In this document: positions 6,162 through 13,199 of the stretch, piece by piece
Layout: each line of letters opens with the position of its first letter
Numbering within the stretch: position 1 is the stretch's first letter
Source: a virus
IMG/VR virus record: IMGVR_UViG_3300027710_001321
Location: 1 to 31,709 of that record
Reading direction: 5' to 3' (one strand)
DNA length: 31,709 nucleotides
Notes under the pieces: generated by a model
Databases searched by the model: none
The model's input: only the letters and a program-made list of their open reading frames with translations
Told to the model about the DNA's origin: nothing
Translations under genes and position numbers: made by a program

Positions 6162-6375
6162 TTAGTTTCCAAACCATAGTCATTGGACCTTTATCTATTA
6201 GCCTAAACATGTGATCATTGTATTGATTGACTAACTTTTTATATATATCTGGATTAACTTCTCTGAGTTTATCAGTTATCTTATAAAGCATTTGCCCATC
6301 CTCATCAATACTATGAATCTTAATTGCGCCTTGGTCTACTAAGTGATCAACCATTGCACTTGTTCTTGGATTCAT
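6154..6375 (-). CDS. Phage protein, paralogue of the 5829-6161 product
   Basis: 73 aa from the ATG at 6375, chosen because TAA-A-ATG joins it to the thioredoxin stop and GGGAG lies in front; a longer frame would overlap thioredoxin by 47 nt. The conserved block is GQMLYKITDKLREVNPDIYK. It is shorter than its paralogue, ending just after the shared domain. Confidence 0.75.
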   Translation of the reverse strand: MNPRTSAMVDHLVDQGAIKIHSIDEDGQMLYKITDKLREVNPDIYKKLVNQYNDHMFRLIDKGPMTMVWKLNG

Positions 6376-6376
6376 T

Positions 6377-6628
6377 TTACTCTCCCAAAAATTCCAAGAA
6401 CTGATCTCTTGTTTTTGTTCCATTCATACGGGATACTTCTCTTCCATCTTCAATAAGTATATATGTTGGAACTGATTTAATTCCAAACTTTTCTAAAAGA
6501 TCTAACTCTGTATCTGCATCAATAAATAAAAAATCTATTAATCCTTCTCGCTTTAGTTCTTCAGCAACAGGCCTAGTTCTCTGACATGGGTTGCACCAAT
6601 CAGCAGTAAAGTAAAGGACATGTCTCAT
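6377..6628 (-). CDS. Thioredoxin-like protein
   Basis: 83 aa. The active site is W11-C12-N-P-C15, in the place normal for thioredoxins and glutaredoxins. The cis-Pro motif is SVPTYILIEDG (about 53-63, V-P-T). It is shorter than host thioredoxin (about 105 aa), lacking the first strand and helix, as is common for phage versions. Likely partners are ribonucleotide reductase or other disulfide enzymes; neither is encoded here. It overlaps the SNase stop by 4 nt. Confidence 0.92.
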   Translation of the reverse strand: MRHVLYFTADWCNPCQRTRPVAEELKREGLIDFLFIDADTELDLLEKFGIKSVPTYILIEDGREVSRMNGTKTRDQFLEFLGE

Positions 6629-7032
6629 TTTCCAGACTTCTTTCTAGCCTTTGCAAGCGCTCCAAAATCCTTAACCTTAGTATCTCCAAGATATCCCCAT
6701 GCATAACCATCATTAATCATCATATCGTTAAGAGATATGGTGTTACCATCTACATATACCCAGCCTAAAATGCGACCATACTTTTCAGATGAATCCATTT
6801 TCTCAGTCTTGATCACAACAGACTTAGCATCCTTAAGAGACTTCTTTAAATACTCCTTAGCCTCTAGACCTAGAGCCTTCTCAGCAAGGTCCTTTGTGCG
6901 TGACTCAGGAGTGTCAATACCAGCCAGTCTAACACGGGATGCAAACAGGATATCAAACCCTAAATCAATAAGAACATCGATGGTATCTCCATCTACAACA
7001 TTCTCTACTTTTCTTACATAGTATTCATACAT
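6625..7032 (-). CDS. Staphylococcal-nuclease-like thermonuclease
   Basis: 135 aa from the ATG at 7032. This start is preferred over one five codons upstream because GGGGGAG precedes it at good distance and TAATG overlaps the upstream stop. Catalytic residues are all visible: D14/D16 in VVDGDT, R35 and D40 in RLAGIDTPE, E43, and R87 in EKYGRILG. Calcium-dependent cleavage of DNA or RNA is the family activity. There is no signal peptide, so it acts inside the cell, perhaps in host DNA breakdown. Confidence 0.93.
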   Translation of the reverse strand: MYEYYVRKVENVVDGDTIDVLIDLGFDILFASRVRLAGIDTPESRTKDLAEKALGLEAKEYLKKSLKDAKSVVIKTEKMDSSEKYGRILGWVYVDGNTISLNDMMINDGYAWGYLGDTKVKDFGALAKARKKSGK

Positions 7033-7235
7033 TACTTTCTCCCCCATTTTATTTTATTCCAACCACGCTCATGGAAGTAATAAAGAATTGTTTTTGTAAA
7101 TACCTCAAAACTTGCAATAGCACCTGCTGTTACTGGCTCTTTGGTTATGGCCCAAGATATAACAAAGGTATCTGCTGTTCCAATGACACGCCATGTAATT
7201 GCTTTTAGTGCTGATCTTTGTTTGGTTACATTCAT
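7032..7235 (-). CDS. DUF2061 membrane protein (copy A)
   Basis: 67 aa from the ATG at 7235. A GTG 9 nt upstream is also open but the ATG sits in an ATGA overlap with a 30-codon frame. The sequence RSALKAITWRVIGTADTFV, then AGAIASFEVFTKTILYYFHE and RGWNKIKW, is diagnostic of DUF2061: two membrane helices and an HERxW end. Its function is unknown. A second, more diverged member lies at 8589-8789. Confidence 0.9.
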   Translation of the reverse strand: MNVTKQRSALKAITWRVIGTADTFVISWAITKEPVTAGAIASFEVFTKTILYYFHERGWNKIKWGRK

Positions 7236-7324
7236 GACGGCCACTCAATATTGTTTGGCTTAGTTATAAAGTTCCACACCTTAGATACCCATCTCTTTAC
7301 GTTTTTGCGTAGCCGAAATAGCAT
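7232..7324 (-). CDS. Short basic ORF, 30 aa
   Basis: Open frame in the +1 phase over the end of the kinase-nucleotidyltransferase gene, filling the 45-nt gap to DUF2061. It begins MLFRLRKNVKRWVSK and ends KPNNIEWPS. Its TGA overlaps the next ATG as ATGA, which supports translation. A GGGGG run lies about 9 nt before its ATG. It may be only a coupling peptide. Confidence is limited because most of it overlaps another gene. Confidence 0.35.
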   Translation of the reverse strand: MLFRLRKNVKRWVSKVWNFITKPNNIEWPS

Positions 7325-8042
7325 GAATGTCTGCCCCCAAATCCACTTGTTCAATCTTATATCCTACATCACGACCATATACAATGTTGGTAATGTTAGG
7401 AAGTCTTAGTACTAATGCGCCATCCATAAATTCATCCTTAGCAATATACTCTTTTACCTGATCAAACTTAAGTGGATCCTTTTCGCTTGTATTATATGTA
7501 TTACGGACTCCAAGTAGTACTTGGTCTGTTCTCTTCCCCGCTTCTTTGTAAAGAGCGTGGTGGCCTTCGTGCCATGGCTGATACCTACCCAGCATAAGAG
7601 TTGTAGGTGCAGACCAATCGTGTAGCCCAAACTTATCAATGATATGGGATGCCTTTGCTTCTGCATCTAGATTGTGACCAACAAATGATACATCAAACTC
7701 TGTTGGTCTTTCAAACATCTTGTTTGTGTCCTCAAAGCGACCCTCCGCAATTGTGTCCATAAAGACCAGAATATCTGGCTTTCCAAATGCTGCACGAGTT
7801 AGGTCTGTTGGACAAACAAAATCCACAATTACTGGCGCTACACCCTGCTTAGAGATAAGTCTTGCCATCTCACCCATACGACGAGCCTGCTCAAGTCTAT
7901 CTTCTGGGGCAAACCCTAAGTCTGAATTGACTGTTGCACGGACTTCATCTGCATTAAGATGAATGGCATTAATACGCTCTTTTAGGGCCTTTGCTAGTTC
8001 TGTTTTACCAGAACCAGGTAGGCCAATAATCTGAATAATCAT
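7281..8042 (-). CDS. P-loop kinase fused to nucleotidyltransferase
   Basis: 253 aa, two domains. Residues 1-130 hold a Walker A loop GLPGSGKT (7-14) and a kinase core like adenylylsulfate kinase (NADEVRATVNSDLGF, then VDFVCPT). Residues 145-253 hold a cytidylyl/NMN-adenylyltransferase core: LMLGRYQPWHEGHHALY with the H-x-G-H signature, GVRNTYNTSEKDPL, and the late ISATQKR. NadR of bacteria joins the same two activities in reverse order, so NAD salvage is one possibility; APS/PAPS or sugar-nucleotide chemistry is another. Translation is coupled by TAATG to the gene upstream. Confidence 0.85.
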   Translation of the reverse strand: MIIQIIGLPGSGKTELAKALKERINAIHLNADEVRATVNSDLGFAPEDRLEQARRMGEMARLISKQGVAPVIVDFVCPTDLTRAAFGKPDILVFMDTIAEGRFEDTNKMFERPTEFDVSFVGHNLDAEAKASHIIDKFGLHDWSAPTTLMLGRYQPWHEGHHALYKEAGKRTDQVLLGVRNTYNTSEKDPLKFDQVKEYIAKDEFMDGALVLRLPNITNIVYGRDVGYKIEQVDLGADIHAISATQKRKEMGI

Positions 8043-8293
8043 TAGTAGTCTTTACCCTTTGCCTTGTTTTCAACAAGTTTTTCTCGCTCATCAATGATAC
8101 TGATCATAAAAGACATCATGCTATTGTAGCCATCTGGGATTGCCATAATCTTGTTATAGTGATGTCCACAGAACAAGAGATCCCCACTGATACCCGTTAC
8201 TTTAACTAAGGCTTCAGCGCTGCATCTATCACAACGGTCATGTGGAGATAGTTGCCAATCTTGCTTAACCTCATCTTTAATCATTGTAAACAT
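8042..8293 (-). CDS. DUF7455-like zinc-binding protein
   Basis: 83 aa from the ATG at 8293; an ATG three codons on (8284) lies 7 nt from a TATAAT and is an alternative, leaderless start. The core LSPHDRCDRCSAEALVKVTG then GDLLFCGHHYNKI gives a C-x2-C...C-x2-H zinc site, a pattern I associate with a small actinobacterial family (DUF7455). Role unknown. It is coupled by TAATG to the kinase-nucleotidyltransferase gene. Confidence 0.8.
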   Translation of the reverse strand: MFTMIKDEVKQDWQLSPHDRCDRCSAEALVKVTGISGDLLFCGHHYNKIMAIPDGYNSMMSFMISIIDEREKLVENKAKGKDY

Positions 8294-8297
8294 TATA

Positions 8298-8483
8298 CTA
8301 CTTCTTTCTGTTGTCGGTGGAATAAAATCCAGAACCATTAAAAACGGCTCCTACATTAGAGTATACACGAACTAAAGGCTTATTGCAAGTCTCACACTCA
8401 TACCCTGGATCTTCTTCAGAAATACCACGAGTTTTTAAATATCTCGTAGCACAAACCATACAATCATATTCATATGCTGGCAT
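8298..8483 (-). CDS. FmdB-type zinc ribbon protein
   Basis: 61 aa. MPAYEYDCMVCATRY starts the typical zinc ribbon, CETCNKP supplies the second C-x2-C, and FNGSGFYSTDNR is the classic FmdB C-terminal signature. The family is annotated as putative regulatory proteins, without a proven DNA target. The stop is followed after 4 nt by the DUF7455-like gene. Confidence 0.92.
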   Translation of the reverse strand: MPAYEYDCMVCATRYLKTRGISEEDPGYECETCNKPLVRVYSNVGAVFNGSGFYSTDNRKK

Positions 8484-8487
8484 AATG

Positions 8488-8589
8488 TTACTTTTTCTTT
8501 TTAAGTTGCCAAATTGGAAGGTTAATCTTAGTATCTTCTAGTTTGTAGCCAAGAATAGAAACAAATAGTCTAATAATTTTAATTCTCAT
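8488..8589 (-). CDS. Short basic ORF, 33 aa
   Basis: Found by translating the gap. Its ATG overlaps the DUF2061-B stop as TAATG (8587-8591). The peptide begins MRIKIIRLFVSILGYKLED and ends QLKKKK: a hydrophobic-basic N-terminus and a basic tail. The stop is 4 nt before the FmdB ATG. No family recognised; the position and exact coupling favour a real gene. Confidence 0.55.
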   Translation of the reverse strand: MRIKIIRLFVSILGYKLEDTKINLPIWQLKKKK

Positions 8590-8789
8590 TACTTTACCTT
8601 ATTTCCAAACTTTGCCCACACTCTTTCGTGAAGAAAATATCCAAGTGCTTCCCAACCGATATAAATAAGAGCACCAAGACTAGCATACTCCCACTCACCA
8701 GTAAATAAATAAATCACACCAGCAACTCCAACAAGGTGAAATGTTTCCCAACTTGCTGTCTTTAGTAAAGTTCTTCTAGTTGATTCCAT
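8589..8789 (-). CDS. DUF2061-like membrane protein (copy B)
   Basis: 66 aa from the ATG at 8789, which overlaps the endolysin stop as TAATG. RRTLLKTASWETFHLVGVAG, then ASLGALIYIGWEALGYFLHE and RVWAKFG, match the DUF2061 layout with two membrane helices and the HERxW ending. It differs from copy A at about half of the positions, so the duplication is old or the two were gained separately. Position right after the endolysin allows a lysis role (inference). Confidence 0.85.
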   Translation of the reverse strand: MESTRRTLLKTASWETFHLVGVAGVIYLFTGEWEYASLGALIYIGWEALGYFLHERVWAKFGNKVK

Positions 8790-9427
8790 TATAGAGCCAC
8801 AGAACCCTTTCCTCCGCCACCTGATGACTTCTTTACAGCAGGCTTTGCAGGTGTTGATGCTACCTTGTTTAGCAACGGAGCATTTTCTTCTCCAGTATAA
8901 ACTGGACGACCCCAACCAACTACAGCATTAACCAACTTCTTCTTATTGTTCTTTACATAGCCACGAGTCTTCTCAACGCACATTCCTCCGTTGCGCTGAT
9001 CTCCCTTTGCAGTTCCTGATGTATTTCCTTCAACAACTTGGATAGTTCCATCGCCATTGTTCTTAATGCAAAGACCAACATGTGAAATACGATTTACACC
9101 GTCTTCTGGGAAATCAAAATAGATCCAGTCTCCTGGCATTGGATCATCGTTACGAGCATCTGACCAACGGCCTTCCTTCTTGAACTGATCTGACGCTGCT
9201 ACTGTTGATGCAGACTTTGGAAACTTTGAAACTCCCGCAGTAAATGCACACCAAGAAACGAATGATTGGCACCATGGTTGGAAGTTAACCTTCATCCATG
9301 CACCATACTTTGTTTCGTTATCCTTAGGACCCTCAATGGTTCCTAGTTCTTTCTTTGCAACCGCAATGATTGCTTCTACAGATCCCTTTGCTGGCTTACT
9401 AGATCCTCCTGATATTGCTTCTTTCAT
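8789..9427 (-). CDS. CHAP-domain endolysin
   Basis: 212 aa. Catalytic residues of the CHAP amidase/endopeptidase fold are visible: C53 in PWCQSFVSWC, H116 in RISHVGLC and the polar VVEGN (132-135). The domain covers about 15-170. A Pro/Lys and Gly-rich C-terminal tail (KPAVKKSSGGGGKGSVAL) follows, too short for a known wall-binding domain. No signal peptide, so export would rely on a holin. DUF2061-B directly downstream and the short helical gene upstream are coupled to it by TAATG. Confidence 0.92.
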   Translation of the reverse strand: MKEAISGGSSKPAKGSVEAIIAVAKKELGTIEGPKDNETKYGAWMKVNFQPWCQSFVSWCAFTAGVSKFPKSASTVAASDQFKKEGRWSDARNDDPMPGDWIYFDFPEDGVNRISHVGLCIKNNGDGTIQVVEGNTSGTAKGDQRNGGMCVEKTRGYVKNNKKKLVNAVVGWGRPVYTGEENAPLLNKVASTPAKPAVKKSSGGGGKGSVAL

Positions 9428-9597
9428 TACATTATCTCCTTTTCATTTTTAAATGTCATATGACTCATATCATGAACTTCTTCAAAACTTACTTTTAATG
9501 CTTGCTTAGCAAGTTTTTTATAAGCAATACAAAGTTCTTCATATTTCTTATACATAAAGTTAAGTTCTGATAAAAGTTCTTCTTCTCTATTTCTCAT
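9427..9597 (-). CDS. Short helical protein, 56 aa
   Basis: Found by translating the gap. It is coupled on both sides by TAATG overlaps, to the oxygenase upstream and the endolysin downstream. The sequence is a charged helix (MRNREEELLSELNFMYKKYE, later AYKKLAKQALKVSFEEV) suited to a coiled coil, ending HMTFKNEKEIM. AAGGAG near its end serves as the Shine-Dalgarno of the endolysin. No family recognised. Confidence 0.75.
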   Translation of the reverse strand: MRNREEELLSELNFMYKKYEELCIAYKKLAKQALKVSFEEVHDMSHMTFKNEKEIM

Positions 9598-10274
9598 TAC
9601 TCTGTCCCATCTGTATATATCTTGTTACTCATATTATGATACCAGTTAGGAAGGGCATATCTTGTTCCCTTTGTCACTGCAGCAACTTCATGAACATATA
9701 CAAACATTGATGGGAAAAAGATGGCACTGCCAGCACCTGGCTTGACTGTAACCCCATTCCCTACGTATGGAAATGTTATCTCTCCTCCATCAAAATCATC
9801 ATTTAGATATAGGACAACTGATAGCGTTCTACTGCTACTGCCATGGTCAGTATGCGCTGGCAAATACCCTGCTGTCTCATACTTTAATATACTCATGTTA
9901 TCCTCTTTGCCCTTTAAGTTTCTAGATGCATATGGGTAAATTTCTGTTGAATAGTGCTTAAAACTAGAATCAAGTGCGCTGAATAGTCTATCGGATATTG
10001 ATGAGTATTCTGCATAGTACATATCTTTTTCATTCATATCTTCTGTTCTTGGAAGCCAACGCTGTTTGCAAAAATGAAGAGTCATTGTTCCATTGTCATG
10101 ATCCCAGTTGTGCCAAGGCTTTACAAAACTTTCTGCAGCGCCTGGTACTCCATTTTTAATATCGTTTTCTATCCTATTATTTAGTTCTTCTATATCTGAA
10201 ATAATTTGATATGGATCTTCAATAAGATTTTTATAAAAAACTAAACCATCTCCTAATTTTTCATATGTAAACAT
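9597..10274 (-). CDS. 2OG-Fe(II) dioxygenase, P4H-like
   Basis: 225 aa. The triad is H141-T-D143 (LPAHTDHG) and H195 (YVHEVAAV), with R205 (GTRYALPNWY) for 2-oxoglutarate. The YLNDDFDGGEITFPY and VKPGAGSAIFFPS motifs are those of prolyl-4-hydroxylase-like enzymes. It is closely similar in layout to the 14565 and 11098 products. It is the last gene of the modification island before the lysis cassette and is coupled by TAATG to the gene upstream. Confidence 0.93.
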   Translation of the reverse strand: MFTYEKLGDGLVFYKNLIEDPYQIISDIEELNNRIENDIKNGVPGAAESFVKPWHNWDHDNGTMTLHFCKQRWLPRTEDMNEKDMYYAEYSSISDRLFSALDSSFKHYSTEIYPYASRNLKGKEDNMSILKYETAGYLPAHTDHGSSSRTLSVVLYLNDDFDGGEITFPYVGNGVTVKPGAGSAIFFPSMFVYVHEVAAVTKGTRYALPNWYHNMSNKIYTDGTE

Positions 10275-11095
10275 TATTTTCCAACTTTCTTCTCTACATT
10301 GAACATTCTCTTGTCGTCTTCAGTTAATTGTGAGTCATCTCCAAAAACTGGCTCTGGCAATCCATCAACACTCTTTACATGATCTACATATAGTTCTTGC
10401 CAAATGTGAAGTCTTTGCTTTTGAAAATCAAGGAAGTCTTTATCTTGTATGTACTCGTTGCCATAAAGATTTTTCCAATGATCCTTTCTAATTAAATGAA
10501 AGAATAAAACCTTATAGTTCTCTTCTGGATTATCCGAATTCCATGCTGGCCTGTAATGAAAGTCTAGTTCTGGTTGAACAATAATTGCATCATTTGGCTT
10601 TGTTATAAATTCTTTATCGTGTGCAATAAAACCCCAGTCACGATTTCCACCAATATGAAGATCAACCATATAGCATCCTGGAGACCAGTCTAGGTGAACT
10701 TGCAAAAATGGCTTACGGCCTTCTGCTGTTATTTGGTGATGTGCGTATAGATAATAGCCTAACTCCACATCTTTTGTTCCTAGCAAGTCTTGTGTTCTTT
10801 TGATAGCCTTATCAAAGAAATGTTGCGGAATAGTGATTGCATCTTCCCATTTATTCATTTGCTTTGTATATGCAATATCCTTGACATCTTTAGACTCTAG
10901 TATACCCTTTAATTCTTCAAAATCATTTTTATCAAAGAAGTTTTCTACTAGAAATGGATCAAAGAATAAAACATTCTTTCTAAACATTTCTTCAAATTTG
11001 AGGTAATGATCTCTACTACAAAATTTCCAGTCGATCATGCTCTCATCTGGATGATTTTCCAGCATTGCAAATGTTGTATCTCTAAAATTTACCAT
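10274..11095 (-). CDS. Probable 2OG-oxygenase-like protein
   Basis: 273 aa. Candidate iron ligands are H134-L-D136 (FLQVHLDWSPG) and H180 (LDFHYRPAW); the 2-oxoglutarate-binding basic residue is not obvious. The context between two clear oxygenases, the strand pattern of residues 110-205 and the closing VLFFHLIRK support the assignment. The N-terminal 100 residues and the helical tail are extra compared with small P4H-like enzymes. It is the most diverged of the group, and the activity is uncertain. Confidence 0.68.
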   Translation of the reverse strand: MVNFRDTTFAMLENHPDESMIDWKFCSRDHYLKFEEMFRKNVLFFDPFLVENFFDKNDFEELKGILESKDVKDIAYTKQMNKWEDAITIPQHFFDKAIKRTQDLLGTKDVELGYYLYAHHQITAEGRKPFLQVHLDWSPGCYMVDLHIGGNRDWGFIAHDKEFITKPNDAIIVQPELDFHYRPAWNSDNPEENYKVLFFHLIRKDHWKNLYGNEYIQDKDFLDFQKQRLHIWQELYVDHVKSVDGLPEPVFGDDSQLTEDDKRMFNVEKKVGK

Positions 11096-11097
11096 AA

Positions 11098-11643
11098 TTA
11101 GTCCAAGTCTGGATCTACATGTTCGAGTTGAGTTGTGTGCATATAAAGCAGAGTAGATCGTTCTCCACTTTCAACTGGTGTAATTCCGTGCTTCCAATCG
11201 CTGCCATCGCTAATAAAGAATACTCCAGAATATTTTTTTGGAACATACTCAAAGTTTTTTGCAGGGAAAAATATTGTTCCACCCTCAAAATTATCATTCA
11301 AATATATAACTGTGCTGTACTCAATAAATGGTTCTGGGTCTTGGTCATCAACATGAACCAAGCCATATCCCCCTGGGCTCCATGTAGATCCAAAACACTT
11401 GAATGTTTTTATTTCATTTGGCTCTTCTGGATTTAGTTTTTGCAATAACTCATTTGACTTTAGAGCATATTTTTTTTGTATTGCTAAAACCCGACTGTTG
11501 TATGGATATCCCGTTCCACCAAACCTAGTTTTATAATATTCTGGATAAGGATTTACCTCAGATGGTGTAGACATTTCTTCTAATAGTATCGCTGCATCTT
11601 CTGCAGATATAAAATCTTCAACAACTACTGGAACTGTAAGCAT
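11098..11643 (-). CDS. 2OG-Fe(II) dioxygenase, P4H-like
   Basis: 181 aa. H97-V-D99 (YGLVHVDDQ) and H152 (DWKHGITPV) with R162 (ERSTLLYMH) form the expected iron and cosubstrate set. VIYLNDNFEGGTIFFP is the usual P4H-like strand pair. An AGGAGG Shine-Dalgarno and an extended -10 (TGGTATAAT, 11661-11669) precede it, so it can be transcribed separately from the glycosyltransferase gene upstream. Confidence 0.92.
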   Translation of the reverse strand: MLTVPVVVEDFISAEDAAILLEEMSTPSEVNPYPEYYKTRFGGTGYPYNSRVLAIQKKYALKSNELLQKLNPEEPNEIKTFKCFGSTWSPGGYGLVHVDDQDPEPFIEYSTVIYLNDNFEGGTIFFPAKNFEYVPKKYSGVFFISDGSDWKHGITPVESGERSTLLYMHTTQLEHVDPDLD

Positions 11644-11660
11644 TTTTTTCCTCCTAACAT

Positions 11661-11669
11661 ATTATACCA
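11661..11669 (-). promoter_or_regulatory. Extended -10 promoter
   Basis: TGGTATAAT on the minus strand, 17 nt before the ATG at 11643, with an AGGAGG Shine-Dalgarno between. It lies immediately after the stop of the glycosyltransferase gene, so it makes the three downstream oxygenase genes a possible separate unit. Confidence 0.6.
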
Positions 11670-12512
11670 CTACTCTATACTTCGTACATTGCTGATAAAT
11701 CTTGTTTCATTCATCTCGTCGAGATCCATAGCGGTGTTATACGATGTGTCATCATGAGAAAATGGAAGCCATGACAGTTTGCTAAAATCAAAGCCTGTCA
11801 AACTATATAGTTTATCTACACATGAAAGACCATCAAAAAAGGCATTGGACTCTTTAACAAATAGACTTGTCACTAGGTCATAGTTATGCTTTAAAGAAAA
11901 AGGAACATAGTCTACTCCACTAATGCCACTATCAAGTCTACGGCACCATGCGCTGGCAATTGCAAAAATAGGAACATCTTTACTGCAAGCATACATTGAA
12001 TAAACTTCTTCTAATCCATAATGCTTTAGTCTAGACAAGTTTGGAAAATCTTTAAACATTTCAGTTGTCATAAAAATAAAATCTTGAGATATCCAATTAG
12101 TCATGGTTGTTGTGTTAAGTGCTGCTTTAAAATAGTTAGGATAAAACTTATATTGTGGAACAAAATTTATTAAAGCATTTCCACTAAGTACGCAAGGTCT
12201 TCCTCCATGCCCCATAACCAATTCTAAATCCCAATTTTTTTCAAACATGATTGCACCATCAATATACATAAAATAGTCTTTGTCACATTCTAATAAAGAA
12301 TTGTTTAGATATGTAAAGGGAGACTCTAGAGAGTCCCAGTAAACATGGCTATATGATACATCTGGAAACTTTTCTTCTCTATCTATGTTAACCTGGTCAT
12401 ACACTGAAACTACTATATTGTGATGACCACTCTGATTATTAATTAATGAAGATACTGCTTCTGGAAGTTCTTTACTTTTGTATCCATACACATGTACAAA
12501 TATGCTCTTCAT
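11670..12512 (-). CDS. GT60-like glycosyltransferase (GlcNAc-transferase fold)
   Basis: 280 aa from the ATG at 12512, one base after the upstream TAA; 16 extra codons upstream lie inside another gene. The start KSIFVHVYGYKSKELPEAVS plus NIVVSVYDQ, then YFMYIDGAIMFEKNWDLEL (80-98), follow the layout of GT60/GlcNAc-type transferases (IFVSI-x-YRDPEL, then IDSHMRFxxxWD). The D85-centred motif would bind the metal and sugar nucleotide. In eukaryotes GT60 caps a hydroxyproline made by a P4H on Skp1; here P4H-like enzymes are neighbours. The family call is from motif memory. Confidence 0.65.
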   Translation of the reverse strand: MKSIFVHVYGYKSKELPEAVSSLINNQSGHHNIVVSVYDQVNIDREEKFPDVSYSHVYWDSLESPFTYLNNSLLECDKDYFMYIDGAIMFEKNWDLELVMGHGGRPCVLSGNALINFVPQYKFYPNYFKAALNTTTMTNWISQDFIFMTTEMFKDFPNLSRLKHYGLEEVYSMYACSKDVPIFAIASAWCRRLDSGISGVDYVPFSLKHNYDLVTSLFVKESNAFFDGLSCVDKLYSLTGFDFSKLSWLPFSHDDTSYNTAMDLDEMNETRFISNVRSIE

Positions 12513-12513
12513 T

Positions 12514-13170
12514 TTATAGTAACGGAATCCAGTGTTGCTCAATAGTACCTGGATTATCAATCAAAGACTGAAGAGGCTCAATGTCGTATGCAAGTGTGAT
12601 TCTTGCTCCATTCCAGTTCCAGTCTCCCATGGCATGAGGATGACCCATTTCAGAAATAACTAGCCTATTATTTTTATTAACATTATCTACAACCCTACTA
12701 GTTCCATCATTAATTTGGTAATGAGTTATAGATGGCTCTGCTGCGATGCAATAGTATCCATGAAAATGTGGAGCAAATGGTCCGCCATGATCATGCCAGT
12801 TTAACTTACCAACCTCTGAGTGATTTATGTTAAACCATCCCTGGACCATATACTTTTGTTCTTCAAAATTAATTCCATAATATTCACAGGCTTCACGAGT
12901 TGCTTCTGAAATTCCTTTAAAAACATTATAGATTTCATTATTTGAAAACTGAAAAACATTGTACTCTCTCCACTTAACAGTAGAAAGACTTCCAGATTCT
13001 ACCCACGCTTCTTCCTGTCCTAATTCATCTACACCACGCAGTTTTGCTGATTGGATTAATTCATATTTTTCTGTTAAGAATTTTGAAAGTTTATCCAGGT
13101 CATTGTCTAGGTAGCGCTCAAAAAATTTATGAGGCTTAGTTGAAACCTGAACTGTCTTGCTTGCTATCAT
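12514..13170 (-). CDS. 2OG-oxygenase-like protein, His-rich core
   Basis: 218 aa. Candidate ligands cluster in LNWHDHGGPFAPHFHGYYC (H126, D127, H128, H135, H137) and GHPHAMGDWNW (H177, H179), with R190 in ARITLAYDI as cosubstrate residue. The pattern fits a double-stranded beta-helix oxygenase of the TIGR02466-like type. AAAGGGG precedes the ATG, with TATAAT at 13194. It is joined to the glycosyltransferase gene by TAA-A-ATG. Confidence 0.75.
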   Translation of the reverse strand: MIASKTVQVSTKPHKFFERYLDNDLDKLSKFLTEKYELIQSAKLRGVDELGQEEAWVESGSLSTVKWREYNVFQFSNNEIYNVFKGISEATREACEYYGINFEEQKYMVQGWFNINHSEVGKLNWHDHGGPFAPHFHGYYCIAAEPSITHYQINDGTSRVVDNVNKNNRLVISEMGHPHAMGDWNWNGARITLAYDIEPLQSLIDNPGTIEQHWIPLL

Positions 13171-13193
13171 TTTTTCCCCTTTGTTATATAACT

Positions 13194-13199
13194 ATTATA
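13194..13199 (-). promoter_or_regulatory. -10 element before the 12514-13170 gene
   Basis: TATAAT on the minus strand, preceded by TAG rather than TGN, about 24 nt before the ATG at 13170. An AAAGGGG Shine-Dalgarno lies between. No clear -35. Confidence 0.4.

Noticed and set aside
6376-6423. Longer start for the 6154 gene
   Set aside because: It would overlap thioredoxin by 47 nt, while the ATG at 6375 follows the thioredoxin stop by one base and has a Shine-Dalgarno.
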